From the NCBI GenBank assembly GCA_026874595.1, contig CM049308.1, positions 24,826,367-24,890,366 on the forward strand: DNA of 64,000 nucleotides. The letters are read 5' to 3'. The notes under the pieces were generated by a model that worked only from the letters and a program-made list of their open reading frames with translations, searched no databases and was not told where the DNA came from. The position numbers were made by a program, and so were the translations under genes. This DNA comes from Sipunculus nudus. Its lineage: Eukaryota; Annelida; Sipuncula; Golfingiida; Sipunculidae. This document shows, one piece after another, positions 13,701 to 22,937 of the stretch. How positions within the stretch are numbered: the stretch's first letter is position 1; the number at the start of each line of letters is the position of its first letter.

Positions 13701-15936
13701 ATTACAATTTTTATAATTTAATTCTTCATTTTGTTCAGTCACACCTTCACCTAAAACAACACTTGCACCAATCATCACGTAAGGGACCTGGCATTCTCCA
13801 AGCTCAGTGTTCCCTCAGAAAATTAATACCACGTTGGAAAAAAACCGTGGAGTGATACGGAAACTGCATGATAAAACTTATAAAAAATTACAAGTGTCAC
13901 CCAGCGACCTCTGGTGGCCTGATTACTTACCGCTCCACCGGTCGACAAGAGCGGGGTGATGACGGTCTTGGTTTGTGTGTTAAAGATCGGCATGAACGCT
14001 CGGAACAGCTCCTGTACTGCCTGGAACGGGTCTGTTCTATGTACATTCATACAAAGCAGGTACCTGTCAAAAAAGAAAATAACAAAGATACAATGCATCT
14101 CATACATGTACGTTTAACGAGCATGTGCATATTATTAAGCTGATTTTCGCTTACGAAAACGAGTAGGTTTGTGGGGTTATTATCAAATATGTGATATCTT
14201 TCCGACACGATATTTTTTACCCTAGCATGCGACAGAATCAGCTTATCCTCAAATCCTTTTCCATGTCGAGGAATGTAGGATAGATTTGCACCACAAATAT
14301 GGTATACCGTTAGTATCGTCGGATACTGAGTTGGGATTCATATTGATATTCATGTTAACATTTTGAACTTTTCCCGAGGGTTTTATTTTGGCGATCGCAT
14401 CAAAATAATAAATAAATGTACACCAGTGTTTGTATTTAAAATATTTTATGAATAAATCTCACAATATCTCATTTATTTCTGTTACAGTCTTTATTATTGT
14501 AATAATTTGTGTTTGCATGGGCCGGTACCAATACCATGCTACTCAATATACATAGCTTAAATGTTAACATTAAAATAAAGGAAGTAGCTAAACAACCGGC
14601 AGGGTGCCGGCAGTTTAGTCCACTGCAGGCTAAACAGCCGGCAGGGAATACTGATTTTTCCAGCAGTCTAGCCCACTGGCTGAACTGATGGCAAATTAAT
14701 GTATGCTCTTTTTCAGTCTATTTCAGTGTTATACTATAAATAAACTATTTTGCAGGTCTATTTATAATATAATTATAATTATTTGTTTGCTCATAAGCTC
14801 ACTTGTGTATAAACTGTAATCAGTCTCTGCACACACATTCACAGTTCAGGTATATTTTAATCACAAAATCTATAAACTATCCTGTAAATATTACATTTTA
14901 ATAAGAACATTTATATAAAACTACCCTGTAAATATAAAAAATGTGCACTTTTAGAACCTACTCATCAGTAATCAACATACTTATTATATATAGACCAGCA
15001 AAAAGTTTATTTAGTAAGTCTGCACTATATTGTCAGCTCATTGTCCAAATAATAATGGAAAGTACAGAGTATAACACTGAAATAGACTGAAAAAGAGCAT
15101 ACATTAATTTGCCGGCAGTTTAGCCAGTGGGCTTGATTGCTGGCAAGGTCAATTTCCCCTGCCGGCCAATGGCAGGCTATATGGACTAAACTGCCGGCAC
15201 CTTGCCGGCTGTTTAGCCACTTCCTAAAATAAACTGCGGCTGTATTTTCTGTACACAGGGTCTTCTGTGAAGCTTGAAAGCAGAATCAGTGGCTAGTGCT
15301 CTCTTTAGTACCATGTGTCTATTTTATTTGCCTCCGGACGATGTTGATTTTTATATTTATGAATATTATTTATATTTTGGCGTGTGGACGCTAACTGAAT
15401 TTAATGAGGCGTAGAACTGCAGCCCTCTCAGCCAGTATATATAACTTTAGCCTTAACAGAAGCCGTGTCAGGGTTCCCATGCAGCATTATCCAAGAATAA
15501 AATGATTCAGTAATATATCCTGAATTTCCCGGATGATATTCTAAACTCCAAAACAAGGTTTTCGATTTATTTCTAGTAGGGCTGTATCAATATATCGATA
15601 TATCGATACCAATCGATACACGACATCGATACGATAACCGAAATGGGTTGCATGCTGTATTGATCGTATCGATTGATTTGCTAATGAATAGGGATATAAC
15701 TCTAACTTTAAATATAACCATGACAATTTATAAATCTTAATGCACTGTATATTTGTTGCTTTGGCTTTTAAGACTTCCATGACAAGCAGGCACATGTGAG
15801 TGATAATAGCAGAATGATACTGACGTTCCTCTTTTTTAATGAAACCATATCCACATCACATTGCAACTAGGAACAAGGTGCATTCACGTATATCCTATCT
15901 TTAATATATATTAAATATTTATATATATATATTAAA

Positions 15937-15990
<54 letters not shown>

Positions 15991-18411
15991 CAATTCTGTG
16001 ACCTGAGCAGGGCACTTATTCGGTTTATGATATATATGATAAATATGAAATATACAAAACTGTGTGATTACATGACAAAAAGGTACAGCCTATGATCTTC
16101 CCTCGAAAAATGCAATAAAACTTTTTGCATGGGGATTGGGGGTGGGGGTGGTGGTATGCTAAGGGCTCAAAGAAGATCGAGATTTTGGGAGTCTTGATTA
16201 GATAGATTTTGATAATAAAAATCAACTTGTCTGTTTATTTATTTAATATCAAGCTAAATCTACTTAAGTGCATATCATACTAAATATGTTATATTTTAAG
16301 ATAAAAAAAACATATAAAAACAAGGAACAGAGCTTTTATTAAGAAATGATTTACAAAGAAAATGAAAAGTATCGTCAATACGTATCGGTATCGAATCAAC
16401 TGTATCGCAATACGTATTGTACCGGAAGAGGTGCACCGATACCCAGCTCTAATTTCTAGTGTGACAAGCCTTAAGTGGTGCTTCATATATACCGCATAGA
16501 AGCTGCAGTGGAACAGGATGTAACAAGGAAGATATATGGGTTTTGTGTAACCTTGGTGATACTAAGACTATAGGCGCACGAGCCAGTGACATAAAAGTTA
16601 TGTACACACTTCCCCAAATCATCCAGTGAACTCACATTGTTGATAAAAAAATCAAAACACAACAGTCTATTAACATATTACTAATTAGTTATGACGTATA
16701 TCAGACCGTATCTACCATTTTACTAGATAAAATATTTAAAATTATTTTTTTTTGCGCGTTTTCTATTAAAAAAAAACAAAATATCGGCAATTCTTACTGA
16801 TGCGGCGAAATACCTGATACCTGAAAGTATCCCCATATGAGGCCAAAACGATACAAATAACCTTGTGTCTGACTTCACACAGCCGTCCCTACAGACTTAG
16901 TTTTCTGAATGAAAATGAATTGGTACTTTACATAAAGAACTGATGGTAATTAATGAAAGGACTTAGCCATATATGAGGTCATATTTACTGTTGTGCGTAA
17001 TGGTGATCATGGCGTGTGTGTGCGTGTGTGCGTGTGTGTTACCTGTAAGGTTTATCTTTTGGCAGTCGATGAGAGAGCCAGCACCGATGCGTCCTCCACT
17101 TTTTGTCCTCATACAAAGCAGCCACGTCGATCCCAAGATTGTTATACAGAGCACCGGTCACGTATTTTTTATTTTTTGAATAGCCTCCTGCAATATTAGA
17201 GCACATGCTTTCAGCAACAAAACAATAGCTTTTTAATGTGTTTCAGAATGTATATATATATATATACCGATGGAAGACAGCGTTAGCGTTTAGTTGGACC
17301 GAGTAATGACACTCGAGCTTGCGAATCTCTGCTACCCAAGCATTTATTTTATGTGTATTTGTATTTCATATTTGCAAAAGGTTATGTATATGAAAGCAAC
17401 GACTGACAATGGATTACACATACCCAAAACATTTATGATCCGGATATTCGAACAACGGGGGGTGGGGGGGGGGCTTATACACATGTATGGGTACTGATTT
17501 GGATACGTGTATATGTAAGTATGTAAGTATATTATTTTTATTATCATTATTATTATTACTAAACGTTATATATTTTAGTGTATGAAAAATGAAAATATGT
17601 TTTTTTTTCAATTATGAACCATGGTTTTAATAAGGTTAGTTACAAGTACATTGGGAGGGTATGGGAGAGGAAGTCCCCCTTCCATATGGGGATTTATCTT
17701 TTGAATGTAATGCTCGGAGTGAAATAACTGATATGTTGAAGTCTTATGTTAGGCCAAAAAATAAGGTTTGGTTCTTCGGCAATTATTTCAGAAATCAGTG
17801 CGGCCGAGCGACATTTTATTTTTTACCTATTTTTTTGTATGTTTTGATTAAAATGTCATATGACCAGGGTAAAGCATGAAAATAACAGAATTATTTGCTA
17901 AACAGGTATAAAAGCGCTACATAACAAAGAAAATCTTATCAAAAGTTGTATCATTTTATCTTCTTGAAAGATGAAATCAAAATAAAATTGATGCAGGGGT
18001 AAGGGGGGTAGGGGTAAAAATGGAGGCGGGCGGTGCCTAAGAATCTTATATTTTATTTATTTATTATTTTTTTTTTTTTTTTTTGCCTTAAACTTTGCAT
18101 CCTACCGGGGTCCGTAGTCTCAACAGCACACAAGACTCCTAAGAGCATTAATCACGAGATCACCAGAGGAGCCGTGAGATTGTTCATAAATAACCTCACC
18201 CTAAACTAATGAATTTGAAAGTATTAAACTGCAGATAACTTAAAAAAGTCTAATTACTTATCATAAAAAGAAATGTGAAAAACAAAAATTAATCACGAAA
18301 GATATTAAACAAAAATTAATCACGAAAGGAGAGATATTGCAGCTCAGTGGGGGCCAGGCGCCGAAGGCGCACCCTCCGAATCCATCACAAATAGCAAGGG
18401 CAATTCAATGC

Positions 18412-18443
<32 letters not shown>

Positions 18444-20002
18444 GTGTGTGTGTGTTTTAGTACTAGCTTTAAGTGAAGCTTTAAGCCCCCCCCCCCCCCC
18501 GACACAGTGTCTTCTAGGTTTGAACTTGCTTTGTTTGAACACTGTACCTGAAGAGTGAATGGTGTGAACGTGACGAAATTTAGAGTTTTGATGAGTTGAA
18601 AACTCATAAAGAAACATGAACACCCACTCGACCCAAATTTGTGCAGCGCACTAGCAATGCGAGCTAGACGTTAAGCGCCTGCCATAAAACTAGGATTAAA
18701 TATTGAATGTATGCTCTACTTCAGGTCACACTGAGATACTATTTACATCGTCTGTTCCAATTAGTAAAGTTTATACAACTTACTCTAGCTATATGATATT
18801 ACCTATGGTATGGTAACTGTGATATTGCGGCAAATTATATATAATTCATGACTGGCTATCTTACGGGAAAGCACCAAAGTGCAAAACGTTCGACTAGAAT
18901 TTTCTGCCCGTGTTTTACCTTTTCTCAAATGTTAGTCAAGAGTGACAGATTTGCATCTGATTTCTTTGCGAAAACTAATTTTCAAGGTCGTATACCAAAT
19001 AGGGTTTTCTCTGCTTTATCTTGCACAATTCGCACATATTTGTGATATATATACAACACGGCGGATTTTCAAGAATTGGTCTGTGTTCAGAGTAATTGTC
19101 ATCATAGGATAAAGCACCTCAATAAAGTGGGCACCTCTACAAGTGGACACTTTTGGGCATTCCCATTTTTTTTTCTTCTCTTCATTATCTTCAGGTAATG
19201 TGGGCACCTCTATATTCTGTTAAGTGGGCACTTTTCCCTAGCTAATGTAGGCACTTCATCGATTTTCCCATGCAGTTGAACTTTCTTCCTATTTAAACTT
19301 TCGGGGCTTTATATTTATTGTGAATGTGTAATTATTAGCAATTAGAATATCTTATTTATTATCAATCATTTATATCTAACAATTTATAACTATTAATAAT
19401 AATGGTCAAACAAATGAACTAAGGTCATTGGTGTATTACTGTCTATTGCATATAGTCATAATAATAGATTTCTTGACTTAGGGCTTGGCATGGGATACAT
19501 GCATAGTAATTTTTCTTCATTTGTGTGCATGTAAATATTACGGTAAGACCTCAGCTCAGGTTGCTGTTCCTGTGACTGTTTATATCCAGAAGTGAATGTT
19601 AACCTTTACATTTAATTAAAGGGAGAAAACAGATGCATCAGTCAAATGACGTACTCGTAAAACATGTGTTACTATAGTAATATTTTAAGGTAGATGGCAG
19701 CACTGAAAGCAGCTCTATAACCTTTATAGTGGGCACCTCTTTACCTTTCTCGGGTGTTGTCAGAGATAACCGAGGGGGAGGGGGGGGGGGAGGGGGGGGG
19801 GTTGGGGGGGGGGGTTGTGTCCGCACTTGATTAATACTTATTTTCGATAATTAAAAGTTTCTTTACTGCCGCGAACCGACACCAGTACGACGTCAACCGT
19901 TTCCTCCACGGGCAGGGCGGTGATGTCTCCCACACATAGCTGGATTTCACGTTCCCCGCTCCGGGTCATCACGTACAATCTGTCCTGTATCTTCAGTGCC
20001 AT
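3801..20002 (-). CDS. Copy A: macro-TIR-TIR-TIR protein, 11 coding exons
   Basis: Spliced CDS (minus): 19867-20002, 17043-17187, 13931-14063, 12244-12441, 10800-10984, 10311-10484, 9283-9488, 8425-8561, 7757-7927, 4553-5181, 3801-3861; 2175 nt, 724 aa. All junctions are GT/AG and phases agree. ATG at 20002 is preceded by an in-frame TAA 15 nt upstream. Residues 1-200 form a macro-like domain (GDITALP at 25-31, glycine-rich loop PLLSTGGA at 131-138). TIR1 is ~209-322 ([11 protein letters not shown]). TIR2 is ~352-480 ([10 protein letters not shown] at 354, SDMCQQEL with Glu427). TIR3 is ~541-665 ([18 protein letters not shown] with Glu607). There is no signal peptide or membrane segment, so it is probably cytosolic. 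TIR domains either scaffold signalling or cleave NAD+; macro folds bind ADP-ribose. A role in innate immunity or NAD signalling is inferred. An in-frame TAG at 3801 cuts off 34 residues relative to copy B. Confidence 0.85.
3862..4552 (-). other. Copy A intron 10
   Basis: GT/AG intron in phase 2 containing a long (TA)n at 4250-4298. The B equivalent (27999-28550) lacks most of the TA tract. Confidence 0.75.
4553..5181 (-). CDS. Copy A exon 10: TIR3
   Basis: Acceptor TTTCCAG, donor GTAAGG, 209 codons plus 2 bases. Ser/Lys-rich linker, then [19 protein letters not shown] (TIR box 1), [19 protein letters not shown] (core strand with Glu607), [19 protein letters not shown], and an acidic helical tail. 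Most diverged exon between copies (about 82% aa identity by eye). Confidence 0.85.
5389..6400. repeat. 33-bp minisatellite in copy A intron 9
   Basis: About 30 diverged units built on GAGGCCAAGATCGAGTCCAA plus a CACGG-containing tail, period 33 bp. Because 33 is a multiple of three, it stays open in several frames on both strands (plus-strand peptide [11 protein letters not shown]). It lies within intron 9 between well-defined splice sites, so I do not call it coding. Confidence 0.85.
6975..7195. repeat. 33-bp minisatellite, second block in copy A intron 9
   Basis: About six units of the same family as 5389-6400, separated from it by some 570 bp of unique-looking sequence. Confidence 0.85.
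7757..7927 (-). CDS. Copy A exon 9: end of TIR2 and basic linker
   Basis: Acceptor TTACCAG, donor GTACGT, phase 0 at both ends, 57 codons. [14 protein letters not shown] is the box-3-side TIR strand; the exon ends in a very basic stretch [10 protein letters not shown]. Confidence 0.85.
7928..8424 (-). other. Copy A intron 8
   Basis: Phase-0 intron, matching 30267-30762 in B. Nothing recognisable in it. Confidence 0.75.
8425..8561 (-). CDS. Copy A exon 8: TIR2 core with catalytic-type Glu
   Basis: Acceptor TTTTCAG, donor GTATGA, 46 codons. Encodes [17 protein letters not shown] then [16 protein letters not shown]. The S-x2-Y-x2-S-x2-C-x2-E pattern is that of enzymatic TIR domains; the Glu is residue 427. 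Confidence 0.9.
8562..9282 (-). other. Copy A intron 7
   Basis: Phase-1 intron matching 30900-31627 in B; nothing recognisable. Plus-strand open frames in both copies are not conserved. Confidence 0.75.
9283..9488 (-). CDS. Copy A exon 7: linker and first half of TIR2
   Basis: Acceptor TCCAAG, donor GTAAAG. Encodes a helical linker ([13 protein letters not shown]) and [19 protein letters not shown], a textbook TIR box 1, ending in KIFFDNK. The best conserved TIR segment of the gene; relics of it occur at 50027 and 54451. Confidence 0.9.
9489..10310 (-). other. Copy A intron 6
   Basis: Phase-2 intron matching 31834-32731 in B. B has a poly-G run at 32278-32290. Its exon-7-proximal part also survives, inverted, at 49840-50026 and 54290-54450, where a short CT tract became a long (GA)n. 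Confidence 0.75.
10311..10484 (-). CDS. Copy A exon 6: second half of TIR1
   Basis: Acceptor TTCCAG, donor GTAAGG. Encodes [11 protein letters not shown] followed by [13 protein letters not shown] and PICIERL, typical of the central TIR strand and the helix after it. The position of the NADase Glu is Leu284, so TIR1 is probably non-catalytic. Confidence 0.8.
10677..10750. repeat. (TA)n microsatellite in copy A intron 5
   Basis: About 37 TA repeats; the equivalent in B (33079-33098) is about ten repeats. It produces meaningless IYIYIY reading frames. Confidence 0.95.
10800..10984 (-). CDS. Copy A exon 5: first half of TIR1
   Basis: Acceptor CTACAG, donor GTAAGC. Encodes [18 protein letters not shown], corresponding to TIR box 1 (DVFISY-type strand followed by D/E-rich loop), then [11 protein letters not shown], the box-2-like region. 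Confidence 0.8.
11170..11465 (-). mobile_element. tRNA-derived SINE in copy A intron 4
   Basis: 296 bp flanked by perfect 11-bp target duplications CTTAAGCTAAG at 11159-11169 and 11466-11476; copy B has the single empty site near 33511. On the minus strand the head reads like a tRNA with A-box (GGTGTAATCAGGTG) and B-box (GTGAGTTCCAATC), followed by a GTGATGAACTAGTGTCCCAT core of the kind conserved in V-type SINEs. Confidence 0.85.
11690..11815 (+). mobile_element. SINE 3'-end remnant, copy A
   Basis: Sequence around CCGAAATGGAAACTCTGCAG followed by a GGCGGTTAC and A-rich tail is the reverse of the tail of the SINE at 35344-35747. It is shared with 33612-33755 in B, so it predates the duplication. 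Confidence 0.6.
12244..12441 (-). CDS. Copy A exon 4: C-terminal half of macro-like domain
   Basis: Acceptor TATACAG, donor GTGAGA, phase 0 at both ends, 66 codons. [14 protein letters not shown] fits the last strand of a macro fold (family pattern: hydrophobic V-I-V-x-Y). Confidence 0.85.
13219..13480. mobile_element. Dispersed foldback repeat with GGTCTGCGC end, copy A
   Basis: Starts CCTCAGCCATGGGGTTATGT and ends GAGCTGCCTTGGCGCAGGTC, with internal 'AAAAGTTATGAACGGA' and 'GATGATCCGGATCA' blocks. I recognise this as a repeat type found across many animal genomes. It is also at 35063-35335 in B, so it predates the duplication. Confidence 0.65.
13931..14063 (-). CDS. Copy A exon 3: macro-like domain, glycine loop
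   Basis: Acceptor TGACAG, donor GTAAGT, phase 2 to 0. Encodes YLLCMNV, a helix, then [12 protein letters not shown], which matches the macro strand and phosphate-binding glycine loop (family pattern aiGTGxxG). Confidence 0.85.
14580..15224. mobile_element. Mutator-like MITE in copy A intron 3
   Basis: 645 bp with long terminal inverted repeats of about 150 bp: the left end GGAAGTAGCTAAACAACCGG mirrors the right end CCGGCTGTTTAGCCACTTCC. It is flanked by perfect 9-bp duplications TAAAATAAA (14571-14579, 15225-15233). Copy B at about 37463-37471 has one TAAAATAAA and no element. No transposase is encoded. The 9-bp duplication and long TIRs point to the Mutator superfamily. Confidence 0.9.
15577..16451. 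mobile_element. hAT-like MITE in copy A intron 2/3 region
   Basis: 875 bp in intron 2-3 space (14064-17042), flanked by 8-bp duplications ATTTCTAG (15569-15576, 16452-16459). Ends TAGGGCTGTATC and (inverted) TAGAGCTGGGTATC. ATCGATAC-rich subterminal sequence, and an internal (TA)n at 15909-15987. Absent from B, where 37845-37870 is uninterrupted. 8-bp duplication and TAGNG ends fit hAT. Confidence 0.82.
17043..17187 (-). CDS. Copy A exon 2: macro-like domain
   Basis: Acceptor TTGCAG at 17188-17193, donor GTAACA. Encodes [18 protein letters not shown] and [13 protein letters not shown]. Another frame is also open through this exon, but only this frame joins exons 1 and 3 and tolerates the 6-nt length difference from copy B. 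Confidence 0.8.
17188..19866 (-). other. Copy A intron 1
   Basis: 2679 bp. Holds a copy-A-specific stretch (about 17433-18497, bounded by poly-G and poly-C runs) and a repeat with GTGGGCACCTCT motifs (19120-19270) shared with 43585-43800. Poly-G runs at 19783-19815. No coding exon found between exons 1 and 2. Confidence 0.7.
19867..20002 (-). CDS. Copy A exon 1: start of macro-like domain
   Basis: Encodes 45 residues starting [11 protein letters not shown], with the macro first-strand signature [12 protein letters not shown] followed by VDVVLVS. Canonical macro domains have an Asn-containing VNAAN stretch here; this has VSVRG. Donor GTAAAG leaves one base (phase 1). Confidence 0.85.
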
Positions 20003-20005
20003 GCT

Positions 20006-20217
20006 GGTGGTAATTTATGACCTCTCCTGAAACAATGAGAGATCTCTACAAAAATACAGCCACTCAACTCAACAGTGTTGGTGGTAATATATGACCTCTC
20101 CTCAAACAACGAGTGACGTCTACAAAAATACAGCCACTCAACTCAACAGTGTTGGTGGTAATATATAACCTCTCCTCAAACAACAAGTGACGTCTACAAA
20201 AATACAGCCACTCTAAC
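20006..20217. repeat. 74-bp tandem repeat at the 5' end of copy A, three units
   Basis: Units start at 20006, 20080 and 20154 with exact 74-bp spacing. They contain (in gene sense) a GGAGAGGTCAT...TTACCACCA block directly upstream of the ATG. Copy B has two units. They lie in the 5' UTR or proximal promoter and may influence expression; no TATA box is evident. Confidence 0.85.
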
Positions 20218-21000
20218 TGCATGTATAATAGTCAAAGAGCGGATTATTTTTTGTCCGGAGGGAGTGGGGGTTCGGGGTGCATTTTCGAATTAAAAGTAAG
20301 AAAAATAAGTAAATCTTCGGAATTTATGTTTCGCACCGTTTTCTTCACTACTGTTGCCAGGCATGTATTACAATGTCTGCTGGCATTCCCGGCAAATCTT
20401 ATGTCTGGGCTGGGTTTTGCGCCCCCCTACCCTTGCCATTTCTCTATCTACCCCAAGGCCCTATGGGGGGGGGGGGGGGGGTGAGGGGTTCAGCCGTTGC
20501 ATTGTTCTCGGGTCCGGAGAGCCTAAAAGGGTTTTAAAATTTAGAATTCCATTTTTTGAGGTTATAATAATGGATTGTGAAAGTATCGTTTTTCGTTCGT
20601 GCTCTTATTTCATCAGGGCCCGAGGAAGTGATGTATATACAGTGGCCAGTTAAATGCCTGAAAATTAAGTTTATTACCGGCCTTTCTGATTCGGGCCCAC
20701 AGTCTATTCCGTTAGTCTTCTTTTTTTTTAATTTAATAACATGTTAAGTAAATTTTTCTTTCCTTACACTGGAGAACTGGGGAAAAGATATTAAAATATA
20801 AACATTGTTTACGACAATCCCATTAGGGTTTACAAATGGTATCTGTTTTGTGAAAATAAACACAAACACACGTGACGTTCATTAAACCCTACCCCAGCCA
20901 CTGCCCGCCCCCAAATGCTTCATTGGCTCGATAAATAGCACACGTTATCTTTATATAGCACAATTATAGGTTGAGAATTTGTTGTTCCCTTTACTTAAAT
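20218..21000. other. 5' flank of copy A
   Basis: Shared with 44656-45360 in B, including a CCCTATGGGGGGG run at 20460-20480. No clear TATA box or other promoter element; probably holds the promoter of gene A by position only. Confidence 0.5.
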
Positions 21001-22320
21001 ATATTACAGACAATGCATGAAATTTTCAGTCAATTTACAAATTGCCTGATTCACTCAGGCACTTTATAAAATGGATGAAATATTCAGGCATTTCACAAAT
21101 TGACTGATTAATCAGTTAGTTTATTTGACACATTGACTGAAATGTAAAAAAATAATGCAAACCTATTGTTTAAGGTTAAATCACATTTCATTAATTTTAT
21201 ATACCTTTATCTTACAAAACTTTAATATAGTTTACATCATATAAAATGTACAATTTATCAGTTTATTTGATCTGAAGCGTCCATCTGGCTTAATTCTATA
21301 GTTCTTGCAGATATAATTATGTAATCATATGAGATGTAAATATTATATTATATAAAATCAGGGGCACAATTTCCTTTTGCACTTCAGGGAGCGGATGAGG
21401 TTGGGAAGGCCCTTTCACTCAATTCGGGAAAATTGTCATAAAGGTCTTTAAAAAATTACGACGATTTCTGAGCTCATTTGGTGTTAAATAACTGGGAATA
21501 TTTACCTTCTGAAACTAACAACTTATAAATACGTTTGACAAACGGCAGCAAACGTCCTCTGAGAACCCCCAACCCTTGGATTCGCCGCTGGACATTTCAA
21601 AATAAAACTTCAAGTTCTTGTTCAAATTCTAGAGATCTGTATGAATTATTTGTATACTGTCTCATTACAATTTGACTATATACTCAACACTACCAGCTAT
21701 CACAGATTGGCTCCAATCAAATACAGATAACAGATATAGTTGGTATAATTGTGTATTTGATATTATAAAACATGTAACTGTGGTTATTCTTCAACATTCT
21801 GCAATTTACATCATGCATTTTACATATATTGCACTGTTTAATGTTTTTGTTTTATTTAAACAATAGCTTCCAACTGACTCGATTCTCTAGCTTACACAAG
21901 CAAAGATATAGCCATGCATATGAGTTGTAAAATATAGTATGCATATTTCTTTATGTCATAATAGTCTGCATATTTCAACTTTATGATGCTGGTTACCCCG
22001 CAGCAGTACGTGTATTTAAGTCTTATTACGTGATCAGTACTCTCCATAAATAGCCTAAAAGAAGACAGGCATCAAGTTAACTAAAAGGTATTGCTAGTTA
22101 TACTAAATAAAAATGTCTGTTTACAATAATGAGATATGTGAAGCAACAGACTGTTCCATATCGATTCAGTCAATGTGTGAAATAAACCGACCGATTTTTC
22201 AGTTAGTTTTTTAAATGCCTGAAAATTTCAGTCATTTTTTAGAGTGCCTGAATGAATCAGACAATTTGTAAATTGACTGAAAATTTCAGGAAATTTACAC
22301 ATTGATTGTAACATATATGT
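21001..22320. mobile_element. Foldback element upstream of copy A
   Basis: Inverted ends of about 150-170 bp: ACAGACAATGCATGAAATTT at the left against the reverse of AAATTTACACATTGATTGTA at the right, with the motif GTCAATTTACAAATTG and TCAGGCA repeated inside the arms. Counterpart at 45361-47252 in B. Confidence 0.75.
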
Positions 22321-22559
22321 CTTTACCCTAGAGCTTAATGCATGATAATATAATGAAATCGATAAATATTATAATCACACTTACAGAGACGCGATGATTC
22401 AGTTATCTCTCTGCCTGTGTGTTGCCGTGTGCGCACTATCATAGCTAGCCGAGTAAGTGGTCTATCGGTGCTCTGATGACACACCATTTATTGGCTGAGC
22501 TGAGATGGCCTATATACCTTTACCCCGGTGTAGTACCCCTATGTAGATACTACATGCTA

Positions 22560-22830
22560 TATATATGCCCTAAGTACTGAATGTTGTGTTTAAAACTTAA
22601 AAAAATAAGTACTGTGCAAGTCAATAAATTTGAAACTGGCGTCTCTTGTCTACTAAGGTAGCGCCACTCTGTCTGGGGGTTATATTTTTTTCTAAAAGCT
22701 GTTAGGCCACGCAAACCAAAAAAGTTGATAAATGAAATCATCGCTCCCGTTCTACCAAATTTTTTTCGTTTGCATATGAGGAACAGGTCATCTGTAATCC
22801 GGCTGATATAATTTAAATTTTAGTCTACAG
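22560..22830. repeat. Dispersed repeat 'GATAGCGCCA', first of four
   Basis: AACTGGCGTCTC...GTTAGGCCAC...GCATATGAGG module. Also at 47635-47870, 49555-49745 and 53985-54175. Always precedes an AT-rich stretch. Confidence 0.75.
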
Positions 22831-22937
22831 TGAACAGTGCTGATCAAAGCTGTTTATATAAAGTGTTTATATTTTGTGGTATTCAATATAGTAGTTGTAC
22901 ATGTACATAATTCTTTATAATATATGACATTTTTTTA

